The translations under genes and the position numbers were made by a program. Positions 5,690 through 12,999 of a DNA stretch of 15,935 bases are shown piece after piece. The stretch is taken from the NCBI GenBank assembly GCA_046760985.1, contig JBHIFE010000026.1:1-15935 (forward strand), read 5' to 3'. Each line of letters starts with the position of its first letter. The stretch's first letter is position 1. The notes below the pieces were generated by a model. The model saw nothing but the letters and a program-made list of their open reading frames with translations. It did no database searches and was not told the origin of the DNA. The stretch comes from JBHIFE01 sp046760985. Its GTDB lineage: Bacteria; Chloroflexota; Dehalococcoidia; Dehalococcoidales; RBG-16-60-22.

Positions 5690-7291
5690 CTACACCAGTT
5701 TATCGACCAGCTTTCTAACGGCTGCTCCGTCACCTGAACTCAGATGGATTTTGACAACACGCCGCCCCAATGACTGCAATGTCTGCAGGTCACCCAGAGC
5801 CTGGGCATCAGCTAGTACGCCGAAAGTATAGGGCTCGCCCGGGACGGGTAGGTCTTTCTCATGGTTTGCCGTGATCTGGAGGAACAGACCAGAGTTTGGA
5901 CCACCCTTATGCAACTGTCCCGAAGAGTGCAGTAAGCGTGGTCCATAGCCCAGAGTGGTAGCGATGCGGTACCGTTCGGTAATCTTCCGGCGCAGGTCTG
6001 CCAATGCCTGGTCTACTTCGGGCGTCTGGCGGAGGTAAGCCATGATAGCTAGATAATTACCCGGCTTAGTCTCAGCCAGCAAGTCATTGAAAGAATAGGT
6101 AGTTACTACCGTTGGGAGGTGTCCGTAACTCTGGTATTCTTGCAACAGGCGTGCCGTTAAGTCCTTAGCCGCCTGCACATCGGGCTGATCAAAGGGATGT
6201 ATACCCAGCACTGCTCCAGTCACAGCAATGGCGAATTCCCAGCGAAAGAACTCGGCTCCCAGGTCGTAACGCTCTCCCAGTTCCAAGCCCAATACCGGCT
6301 GTCCAGAAGATCTAATATCGCCCATTGCAGAGTCAATAGCGAAATTATCATCACCTTCCAGTCGGAGGTAAACGAAAAGTCGGTCATCTCCATAGTAGGC
6401 AGAATCCATCACGGGTTCGCCGGCAACGGGTATAATACCCTTGCCATCCTTGCCAAGGCTTTCAGCAATAAGCTGCTCCACCCACAGACCGAAGCTGCTG
6501 AGGGAGGGTGAGGTAACGAGGGTGAGCTTGTCTCGTCCCCGCAAGGCAAGGGCACTTATGGCTGCCCCAAGCCAAGCACCGGGGTTCTCGTTGGTAGGCA
6601 CACGGAAGACACATTCCTCTCGCAGGCAGTCCGCCCGTTGCAGCAGCCTAGCGATATCAATCCCCATTAGCGCCGCCGGAACCAGACCAAAGTAAGACAA
6701 AACAGAGTAGCGCCCGCCAACATCAGTCGGGTTCAGAAAGATAGTCCGGAACCCCGCTTCCCTTGCCAACCTGGCAAGCGGTGTCCCAGAGTCAGTAATC
6801 GCCACAAAATTCTGTCCAGACGGCTCTTTCCCCACCGCCTTCTCTATGAGTTCTCGGAAGTACTTATAAAAGGAGACGGTTTCAATAGTACCACCAGACT
6901 TGGAGGAGACCAAGAACAAAGTATGTGCTGGGTCAATCGCCTCTGTTACCGCCTGCACCCAGGCTGGCACCGTAGAGTCCAGCACGATGAGTTCGGGATA
7001 GCCCGCAGCACTACCAAAGGTCTGTCGTAATACCTCTGACCCGAGACTAGCGCCGCCCATGCCCAGTAAAACCACGTTGCGGAAACCAGCATTCCGTATT
7101 TCTTCGGCGAAAGATGCCAAGGCAGGTGCCTGCTCACTCATCAGGTCAGTAACGGTAAGCCATCCCAGACGGTTGGTGATCTCACTAGGGTCAGGCTTCC
7201 AGACGGTATGGTCTTTCTGCCAGATGCGTGCCACCACTTGTCGCTTCTGGAGGTCGGCTAGAGTTGCTTCCGCCTCTGGAGAATTTATCAT
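5690..7291 (-). CDS. pgi: Glucose-6-phosphate isomerase (Tal-Pgi type)
   Basis: This 533-aa enzyme interconverts glucose 6-phosphate and fructose 6-phosphate in the cytoplasm. Its two sugar-isomerase halves are visible: LLGMGGASLGS (75-84) and SSKSGGTIET (129-138) bind the phosphate, and the signature DVGGRYSVLSYFG spans 190-202. E277 (in AESLGK) and H365 (GIHPFDQP) fit the catalytic Glu and His. The opening KDHTVWKPDP and the C-terminal HSSGQLHKGGPNSG are the hallmarks of the isomerase half of bifunctional transaldolase/PGI proteins, but no transaldolase domain precedes it, so this half stands alone. Its ATG overlaps the rpiB stop by 4 nt (ATGA), giving translational coupling. Confidence 0.93.
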   Translation of the reverse strand: MINSPEAEATLADLQKRQVVARIWQKDHTVWKPDPSEITNRLGWLTVTDLMSEQAPALASFAEEIRNAGFRNVVLLGMGGASLGSEVLRQTFGSAAGYPELIVLDSTVPAWVQAVTEAIDPAHTLFLVSSKSGGTIETVSFYKYFRELIEKAVGKEPSGQNFVAITDSGTPLARLAREAGFRTIFLNPTDVGGRYSVLSYFGLVPAALMGIDIARLLQRADCLREECVFRVPTNENPGAWLGAAISALALRGRDKLTLVTSPSLSSFGLWVEQLIAESLGKDGKGIIPVAGEPVMDSAYYGDDRLFVYLRLEGDDNFAIDSAMGDIRSSGQPVLGLELGERYDLGAEFFRWEFAIAVTGAVLGIHPFDQPDVQAAKDLTARLLQEYQSYGHLPTVVTTYSFNDLLAETKPGNYLAIMAYLRQTPEVDQALADLRRKITERYRIATTLGYGPRLLHSSGQLHKGGPNSGLFLQITANHEKDLPVPGEPYTFGVLADAQALGDLQTLQSLGRRVVKIHLSSGDGAAVRKLVDKLV

Positions 7292-7782
7292 TTTGACTCT
7301 CCTTTGGTCTGGTTTGCCTTGCCCTGGAGAGCCCGAGACTCAATAGCCAAGACCTTCTGCAAGCGGCGGTGGTAGCGTTCTTCAGGGGAAAATTGTGCCT
7401 TGAGAAAGGCTGTTACCAGTTCCTTAGCTAGTTCCACTCCGACAACACGTGCCCCCAAGCAGAGGACGTTCATATCATCATGCTCCACTCCCTGGTGGGC
7501 AGAGTAAGTGTCATGACAGAGGCAAGCCCGGATGCCTGGCACTTTGTTAGCCGCGATACAGGCGCCAACACCACTGCCACAGACCAAGATGCCACGCTGT
7601 GCCTCAGCCGAAGCCACTGCCTGAGCCACTGCTTTGGCAAAATCGGGATAGTCATCCACCGGATCCAGCGTATGGGCACCCATATCTATTACTTGGTATC
7701 CCTGACCTTGCAACCAGGGAAATAAATCAGCCTTCAGTGAAAAGCCACCGTGGTCAGCTCCCAATGCCACGCGTAGCGTCAT
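7288..7782 (-). CDS. rpiB: Ribose-5-phosphate isomerase B
   Basis: A 164-aa RpiB/LacAB-family enzyme that converts ribose 5-phosphate to ribulose 5-phosphate. The N-terminus VALGADHGGFSLK (5-17) and the core LVCGSGVGACIAANKVPGIR hold the family's catalytic Cys, here C68, in C-G-S-G. HDTYSAHQGVEHDDMNVLCLG carries the His/Asn phosphate and ring-opening motif. The open frame extends 50 codons further upstream, but the ATG at 7780-7782 is chosen because GGGAGG lies just before it, the protein then has family length, and the extension runs in the antisense of nothing recognisable within tkt. The ATG overlaps the tkt stop (ATGA), and the gene's own stop overlaps the pgi start. Confidence 0.94.
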   Translation of the reverse strand: MTLRVALGADHGGFSLKADLFPWLQGQGYQVIDMGAHTLDPVDDYPDFAKAVAQAVASAEAQRGILVCGSGVGACIAANKVPGIRACLCHDTYSAHQGVEHDDMNVLCLGARVVGVELAKELVTAFLKAQFSPEERYHRRLQKVLAIESRALQGKANQTKGESK

Positions 7783-9797
7783 GCCTTTCCTCCCTGTAGC
7801 AGACCCAGAGCTTCCTCCGCCATGTGCTGAGCAGTCAAGCCTAATTGCTGGTAAATCACCCGACCCGGAGCTGACGCTCCGAAACGAGACAAACCAATGA
7901 CTACTCCATGCGAACCAACATATCTTTCCCATCCCAGTGGCACACCCGCTTCCATGGAGACACGCGCCCTTACACTGGCTGGCAGGACGCTACTGCGATA
8001 TTCTTCTGGCTGAGCATCAAACAACTCCCAGGATGGCAGCGAAACGACACGAGCCGCGATACCCTTCTCTTGCAGCAGCTTCCCCGCCTCCAAGGCGATG
8101 TGAACCTCGGAGCCGGTGCCAATGAGGATGACCTCTGGCAGTGCCGCGGCTTCCCAGAGGATATAGCCGCCCCGTTGCACCCCGCTGGCGGGAGCTAGCG
8201 CTTCCCGATCCAACACCGGCAGGTTCTGACGAGTGAGTATCAGTGCCGTCGGGCCTTCTCTACGTTGCAGGGCTATTTTCCACGCCTCTACTGTCTCGGT
8301 GGCATCGGCGGGACGGATCACTACCAGATTGGGAATAGCTCGCAGCCCCATAAGTTGCTCAACAGGCTGGTGTGTTGGACCATCCTCCCCTATGCCCACA
8401 GAGTCATGAGTGAAGATATATATTACCCGGAGTCCCATCATCGCTGCCAAGCGTATCGGCGGGCGCATATAATCAGAAAAGATAAGGAAGGTTGCCGCAT
8501 AAGGGATAATGCCCCCGTGAAGAGCCAAGCCAGTGGCTATACCACCCATGGCATGTTCTCGGACACCGAAGTGCAAGTTGCGACCACGGTAGTTAGTTGC
8601 CCCGAAGTCTCCCTTGTCCTTTAAGATGGTCTTAGTAGATGGCGCCAAATCACCAGCACCACCCATTAAGGAGTGGACTTTTGGTGCGATGGCGTTCATC
8701 ACCTGACCAGAGGCAACACGCGTGGCAATGGGTTTATCACCACTCTTGAATAAGCCAGCCAGGTCACTATCCCATCCTTCCGGCAGGTCTCCCCGCAGGT
8801 CTTCTTCTAGTTGCCGGGCATCGTCAGGATAAGCTTGGCGGTACGCCTCCAGTTTTTTCTGCCACTCCTGTTGATAGCGTCTTCCTCGCTCCTTTGCCCG
8901 GCGGAAGTGAGCCAGGACTTCGGGTGGGACAGTAAACGGCTCGTCATATGTCCATCCCAAGTTTTGCTTAGTCAAGCGCACTTCCTCTTCACCTAGCGGC
9001 TCACCGTGGACAGCGCCAGTACCTGCTTTATTAGGACTACCATAACCAATGATAGTCCGGCATATAATTAAGCTAGGATGGATAGTCTCAGCTTGAGCCG
9101 TCCGTATTGCCTGTTCCACGCTGGCTACATCCATACCATTGATGGGACCAACGACATGCCAGCCATAGGCTTGGAAGCGCTGGGATACATTCTCAGTAAA
9201 GGTAATGTCAGTATTTCCCTCAATAGAGATATCGTTGTCGTCATAGAGATAGATAAGCTTACCCAAGCGGAGTGTCCCTGCCAACGAGGCTGCCTCTGAG
9301 GAGACACCTTCCATAAGGTCACCGTCGGAAACAATGGCATAGGTGTAATGGTCAATGATTTCATGCCCGGGTCGATTGTAATTTACCGCCAGCCATCGCT
9401 CAGCAATAGCCATCCCCACTCCATTAGCAAACCCCTGTCCCAGTGGTCCGGAGGTTGTCTCCACACCGGGGGTAAGACCATACTCCGGGTGACCGGGAGT
9501 CTTGCTTTCCCACTGCCGGAATTGCTTGAGTTCCTCCAGTGGCAAGTTGTACCCGGTGAGGTAGAGAAGAGCGAAGAGCATGGCTGAAGCATGTCCACAG
9601 GAAAGGACAAATCGGTCCCGGTCTAGCCACTTTGGGTCATTGGGATTATGCTTGAGAAACCGATCCCACAGCACATAAGCCATTGGCGCTGCACCCATAG
9701 GCGCTCCGGGGTGACCAGAGTTAGCCTTCTGTACAGCGTCCACTGCCAGAAACCGCATGGTGTTGATGCATAGCTCATCAAACTTAGAAGCGGTCAT
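7779..9797 (-). CDS. tkt: Transketolase
   Basis: A full-length 672-aa thiamine-diphosphate enzyme that moves two-carbon units between pentose and other sugar phosphates. Seen in order: NSGHPGAPMG (26-35, substrate-binding His), GPLGQGFANGVGMAI, the ThDP/metal motif SDGDLMEG with the later DDNDISIEG, the catalytic Glu in GVREHAMGG (~410), and DSVGIGEDGPTHQPVEQL in the pyrimidine domain, then a normal C-terminal domain. A single chain with all three domains separates it from split archaeal-type transketolases. The ATG has only a weak GAG-type ribosome site and sits 11 nt after the preceding gene, so it probably depends on upstream translation. It is followed directly by rpiB and pgi in one pentose phosphate cluster. 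Confidence 0.97.
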   Translation of the reverse strand: MTASKFDELCINTMRFLAVDAVQKANSGHPGAPMGAAPMAYVLWDRFLKHNPNDPKWLDRDRFVLSCGHASAMLFALLYLTGYNLPLEELKQFRQWESKTPGHPEYGLTPGVETTSGPLGQGFANGVGMAIAERWLAVNYNRPGHEIIDHYTYAIVSDGDLMEGVSSEAASLAGTLRLGKLIYLYDDNDISIEGNTDITFTENVSQRFQAYGWHVVGPINGMDVASVEQAIRTAQAETIHPSLIICRTIIGYGSPNKAGTGAVHGEPLGEEEVRLTKQNLGWTYDEPFTVPPEVLAHFRRAKERGRRYQQEWQKKLEAYRQAYPDDARQLEEDLRGDLPEGWDSDLAGLFKSGDKPIATRVASGQVMNAIAPKVHSLMGGAGDLAPSTKTILKDKGDFGATNYRGRNLHFGVREHAMGGIATGLALHGGIIPYAATFLIFSDYMRPPIRLAAMMGLRVIYIFTHDSVGIGEDGPTHQPVEQLMGLRAIPNLVVIRPADATETVEAWKIALQRREGPTALILTRQNLPVLDREALAPASGVQRGGYILWEAAALPEVILIGTGSEVHIALEAGKLLQEKGIAARVVSLPSWELFDAQPEEYRSSVLPASVRARVSMEAGVPLGWERYVGSHGVVIGLSRFGASAPGRVIYQQLGLTAQHMAEEALGLLQGGKA

Positions 9798-9808
9798 ACT
9801 CGGCTCTC

Positions 9809-10120
9809 TTATTCTTCCTCTTTACCCCAATTTTGCATCATTTCCTTCAGGCGCTGAGCCAGCTTGGGATTGGAACGCAAACGCTCAATAAAAATGGGAC
9901 AGCCCTCCAGCAGTGAGTTCTGGGCAGCGGTTGCCATACTAGATAGCAGGTTTTGTATGCTGAGGTCAGCCTGCTGCGAAATACTCGTCCCTGGCGTTGA
10001 CGACTCTAGCTGTCGGCGAATATCTTCCGCAGTAAATCTCATTGGCATGACACAGGATTTATACCACGGACATTCCTTGCACTGGACTATTCCATAGGCT
10101 TCATTTAGAATATCCCCCAT
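9809..10120 (-). CDS. Uncharacterised Cys-rich protein in the tkt operon
   Basis: A 103-aa soluble protein I do not recognise. It opens with MGDILNEAYG, then carries C14-x2-C17-P-W-Y-K-x-x-C23 followed by PMRFTAEDIRRQL, a low-complexity middle (about 38-70: Ser/Thr/Gln-rich, then helical), and a last cysteine in LEGCPIFIERL (C74) before a charged helix. Four cysteines spaced C-x2-C-x5-C...C could bind zinc or an iron-sulfur cluster; this is inference. The ATG at 10118-10120 is preferred over the GTG at 10136-10138 because AAGGAGG lies between them, 6 nt before the ATG. It sits between a thioredoxin lipoprotein and transketolase in the same operon, which may indicate redox sensing but proves nothing. 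Confidence 0.8.
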   Translation of the reverse strand: MGDILNEAYGIVQCKECPWYKSCVMPMRFTAEDIRRQLESSTPGTSISQQADLSIQNLLSSMATAAQNSLLEGCPIFIERLRSNPKLAQRLKEMMQNWGKEEE

Positions 10121-10152
10121 GTCTAGCCTCCTTTCCACCCATGATTTACTGG

Positions 10153-10686
10153 CTACTGAACAATCTTATCCAGTCGCTCTTCTATTTCTGCCCTGCCAGA
10201 AAAAGCACCAAGCTTTATATCTTGGATTATACCATCTTTATCAATGAAAAAGGTGGTAGGAATAAACCGGATGTTATACTTCAGAGCCACGTTCTGGTCA
10301 GTATCAAGCAGCGTTGGGAAGGAGAGACCATAGCTCTCCATAAACTGCTTCACCCGAGAAGGATTCTCACCCAGGTTAATACCCAGTATTACCAGCCCTT
10401 TATCTGCCCATTCCTTATCCTGGTATATTTCCTGTATAAAGGGCATTTCCACCCGGCAGGGCTCACACCAGCTTGCCCAGAAGTTGAGGAATACCGGCTT
10501 GCCCCGGAAATCACTAAGGGAGACAGTTTGACCATCAAGACTTTGGAGTTGAAAGTCCGGTGCTAGCTTACCTGCCTGGGAGTCTTGAGTTGGGGTAGGA
10601 CTAGCCGAGCAGCCAGCCATTACCAATCCCCAGCCCACCAACAAAGTTAGTATTATGGCTAATATTACTTTAAGCAATCTGTCCAT
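10153..10686 (-). CDS. TlpA/ResA-like thioredoxin lipoprotein
   Basis: A 177-aa membrane-anchored thiol-disulfide oxidoreductase. A signal helix (residues 4-22) ends in a lipobox VMAGC with the lipidated Cys at 26, then a Pro/Thr/Gln linker and a thioredoxin fold with APDFQLQSLDG, NFWASWCEPC (active-site C74 and C77) and the cis-Pro loop RFIPTTFFID. ResA/TlpA proteins reduce apocytochrome c or other exported thiols using electrons from CcdA, whose gene lies directly upstream (20-nt gap). The ATG at 10684-10686 follows GGAGGAG and gives a sensible signal peptide; the 15-codon upstream extension of the frame does not. No cytochrome genes are in the window, so the target protein is open. Confidence 0.9.
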   Translation of the reverse strand: MDRLLKVILAIILTLLVGWGLVMAGCSASPTPTQDSQAGKLAPDFQLQSLDGQTVSLSDFRGKPVFLNFWASWCEPCRVEMPFIQEIYQDKEWADKGLVILGINLGENPSRVKQFMESYGLSFPTLLDTDQNVALKYNIRFIPTTFFIDKDGIIQDIKLGAFSGRAEIEERLDKIVQ

Positions 10687-10706
10687 AACTCCTCCAAGAT
10701 AGAACT

Positions 10707-11399
10707 TCACACGGTGAGTGAGGCAAACCAAATTAGGTTGTTGGTTAGAACAAGTATACCCACTCCTATGAGCAGTAAACCGCTGATAATATGGATTAGG
10801 TTAGAATAATGATGGATGCGCTTTAGTAATGGGACAATAGAATCAAAAGCTACTCCCACCATTAGAAAAGGCAGCCCCAGTCCTAAAGAATAGATAGCCA
10901 GCAGGTAAGCTCCACGCCACGCAGTTGCTGAACTCACGGCAAGAACCAAGATACCCCCCAATATAGGACCAACACAGGCTGTCCAAGCCAGAGAAAAGGT
11001 AGCTCCAATGAGAAAGGAGCGGAAATAACCAGTAGTATTGCCCAAGGACGGGGTCAGGCGCTTTTCATAGTTTAACCACGGTACCTTAAGAGCCACCAGT
11101 ATGAATAGACCGAAGGCTATCAGTAAGCCGCCAGATATTCTATTGAGCAAGGCTAAATTGGGATTAATAGCGAATCCGGTTAACCCGGCAATTGCTCCCA
11201 AGGTAATGAAAATAATAGAAAAACCGACTACGAAGCTAAGAGAGTGGAAAAATACGGGAAGGCGGATGCCACTAACCCGCTCACCAAATATTTCTGGTCC
11301 AACCAAGCTAGCCAAATACACCGGCACTAAAGGCACCACACAAGGCGAAAGGAAGGATAATAGTCCGGCACTAAAGGCAACTACGGTTGATATTTCCAT
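10707..11399 (-). CDS. ccdA: CcdA-type thiol-disulfide transmembrane transporter
   Basis: A 230-aa six-helix membrane protein of the CcdA/DsbD family, which carries reducing equivalents from cytoplasmic thioredoxin across the membrane. The paired redox cysteines sit in the expected places: FLSPCVVPLVP in TM1 (C20) and WTACVGPILGG in TM4 (about residue 141). Length fits CcdA rather than the larger DsbD. It heads the operon, with the TlpA/ResA-like partner next. The ATG directly abuts the purine-rich AAGAAGG, with unusually short spacing; an in-frame TAA 21 nt upstream rules out a much longer start. Confidence 0.93.
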   Translation of the reverse strand: MEISTVVAFSAGLLSFLSPCVVPLVPVYLASLVGPEIFGERVSGIRLPVFFHSLSFVVGFSIIFITLGAIAGLTGFAINPNLALLNRISGGLLIAFGLFILVALKVPWLNYEKRLTPSLGNTTGYFRSFLIGATFSLAWTACVGPILGGILVLAVSSATAWRGAYLLAIYSLGLGLPFLMVGVAFDSIVPLLKRIHHYSNLIHIISGLLLIGVGILVLTNNLIWFASLTV

Positions 11400-11451
11400 C
11401 CTTCTTAATGCTAATTAATTTGAGCTAAAATATCAAATTCTGATTAACCAA

Positions 11452-11480
11452 TGGACAAGATATCTGCCTTACCTTATAAT
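11452..11480 (+). promoter_or_regulatory. Promoter of the RecB-family nuclease gene
   Basis: TGGACA (11452-11457), a 17-nt spacer and perfect TATAAT (11475-11480) give a near-consensus promoter with a start near 11487, ~70 nt before the proposed ATT start codon. Confidence 0.65.
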
Positions 11481-11500
11481 TTTAGATAACTGTTTGGCAA
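11473..11500 (-). promoter_or_regulatory. Promoter of the ccdA-tlpA-tkt-rpiB-pgi operon
   Basis: On the minus strand TTGCCA (11495-11500), a 16-nt spacer and TATAAG (11473-11478) form a likely promoter ~75 nt before ccdA. It overlaps the opposing promoter of the nuclease gene. Confidence 0.5.
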
Positions 11501-11557
11501 TAGTTAAGGTTTGCTACCACTTTCGATTCCCCCGATGCAAACAAAGGGAGGAGAGAG

Positions 11558-12703
11558 ATTAAACCGCTAAGCTTCACCCAGATTTCCCTGTACCAGTCCT
11601 GCCCCTTATGCTACAAGCTGCAATATATTGACGGTCTGAAGCCAAAGGATAAGTGGTATCGTAGCTTTGGCACAACTATGCACCGCTGTGTTGAGTACTT
11701 CTTTAAGGCTAGAGTACCTCCACCACCTTCGCTGGATGCATTATTACAGTTCTATGAGCAGAATTGGCTTTCTGAGGGATATGAAACAACTGAGGAGGAA
11801 ACAAAATATAAGGCTTATGGAAGAGAGATACTGTCTAAATTCTGGGAAATTCACAGTGCCGATTTCCGGATACCAGTAGCTGTGGAACGATCATTTTGCA
11901 TTGATATTGAAGGGATAAAGCTGACCGGCTTTATTGACCGAGTGGATAAGCTGGAGAGTGGCGGGCTATCTATAGTTGACTATAAAACAAATAAAGAGCT
12001 ATTTACCATTGACGATTTAGAAAAAGACCTCCAGTTGACTCTCTATCAACTGGCAGCGGAACAGACTTGGCAGCTTCCGGTGGAGAGACTTACCCTGTAT
12101 CACCTGAGGTCAAATACCCCTTGTAGCTGTGAACCACGGGACAAAGCGCGACTTGAGCAAGCCAGGCATCTGGTATTAGAGGTAGCGGAAAATATCGCTG
12201 GACAGAAGTTCCCAGCTATTGAGAACCGGGATTGCCCCTGTGATTTCCCTGAGCACTGCCCCTATTACCGGCAACAATACATGGAAGCTATACCAGAAGC
12301 AGCCCAACAAGGTATGCTGCCTGGAATAGCGATAACTGATACTGTTGAGCAATATGTTTCTCTTCAGGAACAGATAAGGGAACTCCAGCTAAAGCTTGAT
12401 GAGTTGAAGCAGATGATTACCAATTTCTGCCGAGCCAAGGGGTTAAATCGGGTTTATGGCAGAGACCATGCTATTACCTACAAGCTCATGGAGAGGACAG
12501 GCTTCAGCGAAGACGAGGTCAGAGCCCTGCTGGAACCAGAGGGGCTGTGGGAGAGAGTGTTAGGTCTTGACCAATCACGGGTGAAACAGCTTCTTACTGA
12601 TGAAGGGGTAGCTCAGGATATTAGAAGTAAACTAGAATCCTTAAAGCAGGTTATTTCCACTTATCCCCAGCTATGGGTTAAAAAACTTACGGAGGAAGAA
12701 TAA
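11558..12703 (+). CDS. RecB-family PD-(D/E)XK nuclease, ATT start
   Basis: A 381-aa nuclease-fold protein. After the N-terminal LSFTQISLYQSCPLCYKLQY, the H of TTMHRC (H42), D127 in TGFIDRVD, D141-x-K143 in IVDYKTNK and Q159-x3-Y163 form the RecB/Cas4-type catalytic set. C226, C228 and C234 near the end of the domain, together with C15 or C18, match the 1+3 cysteine layout that holds an iron-sulfur cluster in AddB and Cas4. A coiled tail follows (about 257-381). The first ATG is at 11678, but starting there loses the conserved first helix and its cysteines. ATT at 11558-11560 has GGAGG 6 nt upstream and no ATG, GTG or TTG lies in frame between an upstream TAG and 11678. Its likely role is DNA end processing or repair; no CRISPR or partner helicase is nearby. 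Confidence 0.87.
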   Translation: MKPLSFTQISLYQSCPLCYKLQYIDGLKPKDKWYRSFGTTMHRCVEYFFKARVPPPPSLDALLQFYEQNWLSEGYETTEEETKYKAYGREILSKFWEIHSADFRIPVAVERSFCIDIEGIKLTGFIDRVDKLESGGLSIVDYKTNKELFTIDDLEKDLQLTLYQLAAEQTWQLPVERLTLYHLRSNTPCSCEPRDKARLEQARHLVLEVAENIAGQKFPAIENRDCPCDFPEHCPYYRQQYMEAIPEAAQQGMLPGIAITDTVEQYVSLQEQIRELQLKLDELKQMITNFCRAKGLNRVYGRDHAITYKLMERTGFSEDEVRALLEPEGLWERVLGLDQSRVKQLLTDEGVAQDIRSKLESLKQVISTYPQLWVKKLTEEE

Positions 12704-12722
12704 ACTATCCTCTGCCATAACC

Positions 12723-12751
12723 TTGCATTTTTATCCAGATTACGGTATTCT
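12723..12751 (+). promoter_or_regulatory. Promoter of the corrinoid-uptake operon
   Basis: TTGCAT (12723-12728), a 17-nt spacer and TATTCT (12746-12751) place the transcript start near 12758, just before the riboswitch aptamer and 20 nt after the nuclease gene stop. Confidence 0.55.
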
Positions 12752-12769
12752 TTAACCAAAAGAGAATAG

Positions 12770-12893
12770 GCAAGCAGGGGTGCCCGAGCGCAAGCGAGGG
12801 CTTAAATGGAAAGCAAGTCGGTGAAAGTCCGACGCGGCCGCGCCGCTGTGATTGACGGATAAGCCGTCAAAAGTCAGAACGCCAGCCCCTGGG
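12770..12893 (+). promoter_or_regulatory. Cobalamin riboswitch aptamer
   Basis: Outer stem CAGGGG/CCCCTG (12775-12780/12886-12891) encloses a cobalamin-riboswitch core: hairpin GCCC-GAG-CGCAAGCG-A-GGGC, the GGTGAAAGTCCGACG segment, the stem GCGGC-CGC-GCCGC with CTGTGAT after it, and the B12-box-like AAGTCAGAACGCCAGCC (12871-12887). The riboswitch binds a cobalamin and usually shuts off the downstream genes when B12 is plentiful. It lies directly before a corrinoid-uptake operon, which fits. Consensus positions were matched by eye. Confidence 0.93.
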
Positions 12894-12895
12894 TT

Positions 12896-12932
12896 TCCTA
12901 CAGCGCCTCCGCGGGGAGGGGTAGGACTTTTT
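12896..12932 (+). terminator. Riboswitch expression-platform terminator 1
   Basis: TCCTA (12896-12900) pairs with TAGGA (12922-12926) and CCTCC (12906-12910) with GGAGG (12915-12919), loop GCGG, followed by CTTTTTG. A GC-rich stem plus T-run directly after the aptamer is the expected off-switch. Its GCGG loop is complementary to CCGC at 12838-12841 in the aptamer's L5 region, consistent with the kissing loop of this riboswitch class. Confidence 0.75.
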
Positions 12933-12947
12933 GTTAAGTTTTTAATT

Positions 12948-12975
12948 TCCCCTCGTCTGGAGCGAGGGGATTTTT
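12948..12975 (+). terminator. Riboswitch terminator 2
   Basis: TCCCCTCG (12948-12955) pairs perfectly with CGAGGGGA (12963-12970) around a 7-nt loop and is followed by TTTTT (12971-12975), a textbook intrinsic terminator 25 nt before the btuF start. Its left arm CCCCTC could instead pair with GAGGGG (12916-12921) of terminator 1, so one alternative fold would break both. Confidence 0.8.
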
Positions 12976-12999
12976 GTTCAATGTAATCGGAGGTGAAGA

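Noticed and set aside
7783..7932. 50-codon upstream extension of rpiB
   Set aside because: Lies wholly inside tkt, has no family similarity, and the internal ATG has an ideal ribosome site and gives the usual RpiB length.
10121..10138. Longer GTG start for the Cys-rich protein
   Set aside because: The extra codons consist of the Shine-Dalgarno itself, so translation must start after it at the ATG.
11558..12703. Cas4 of a CRISPR system
   Set aside because: The domain is related, but no repeats, cas1/cas2 or other cas genes are in the window and the C-terminal extension is not Cas4-like.
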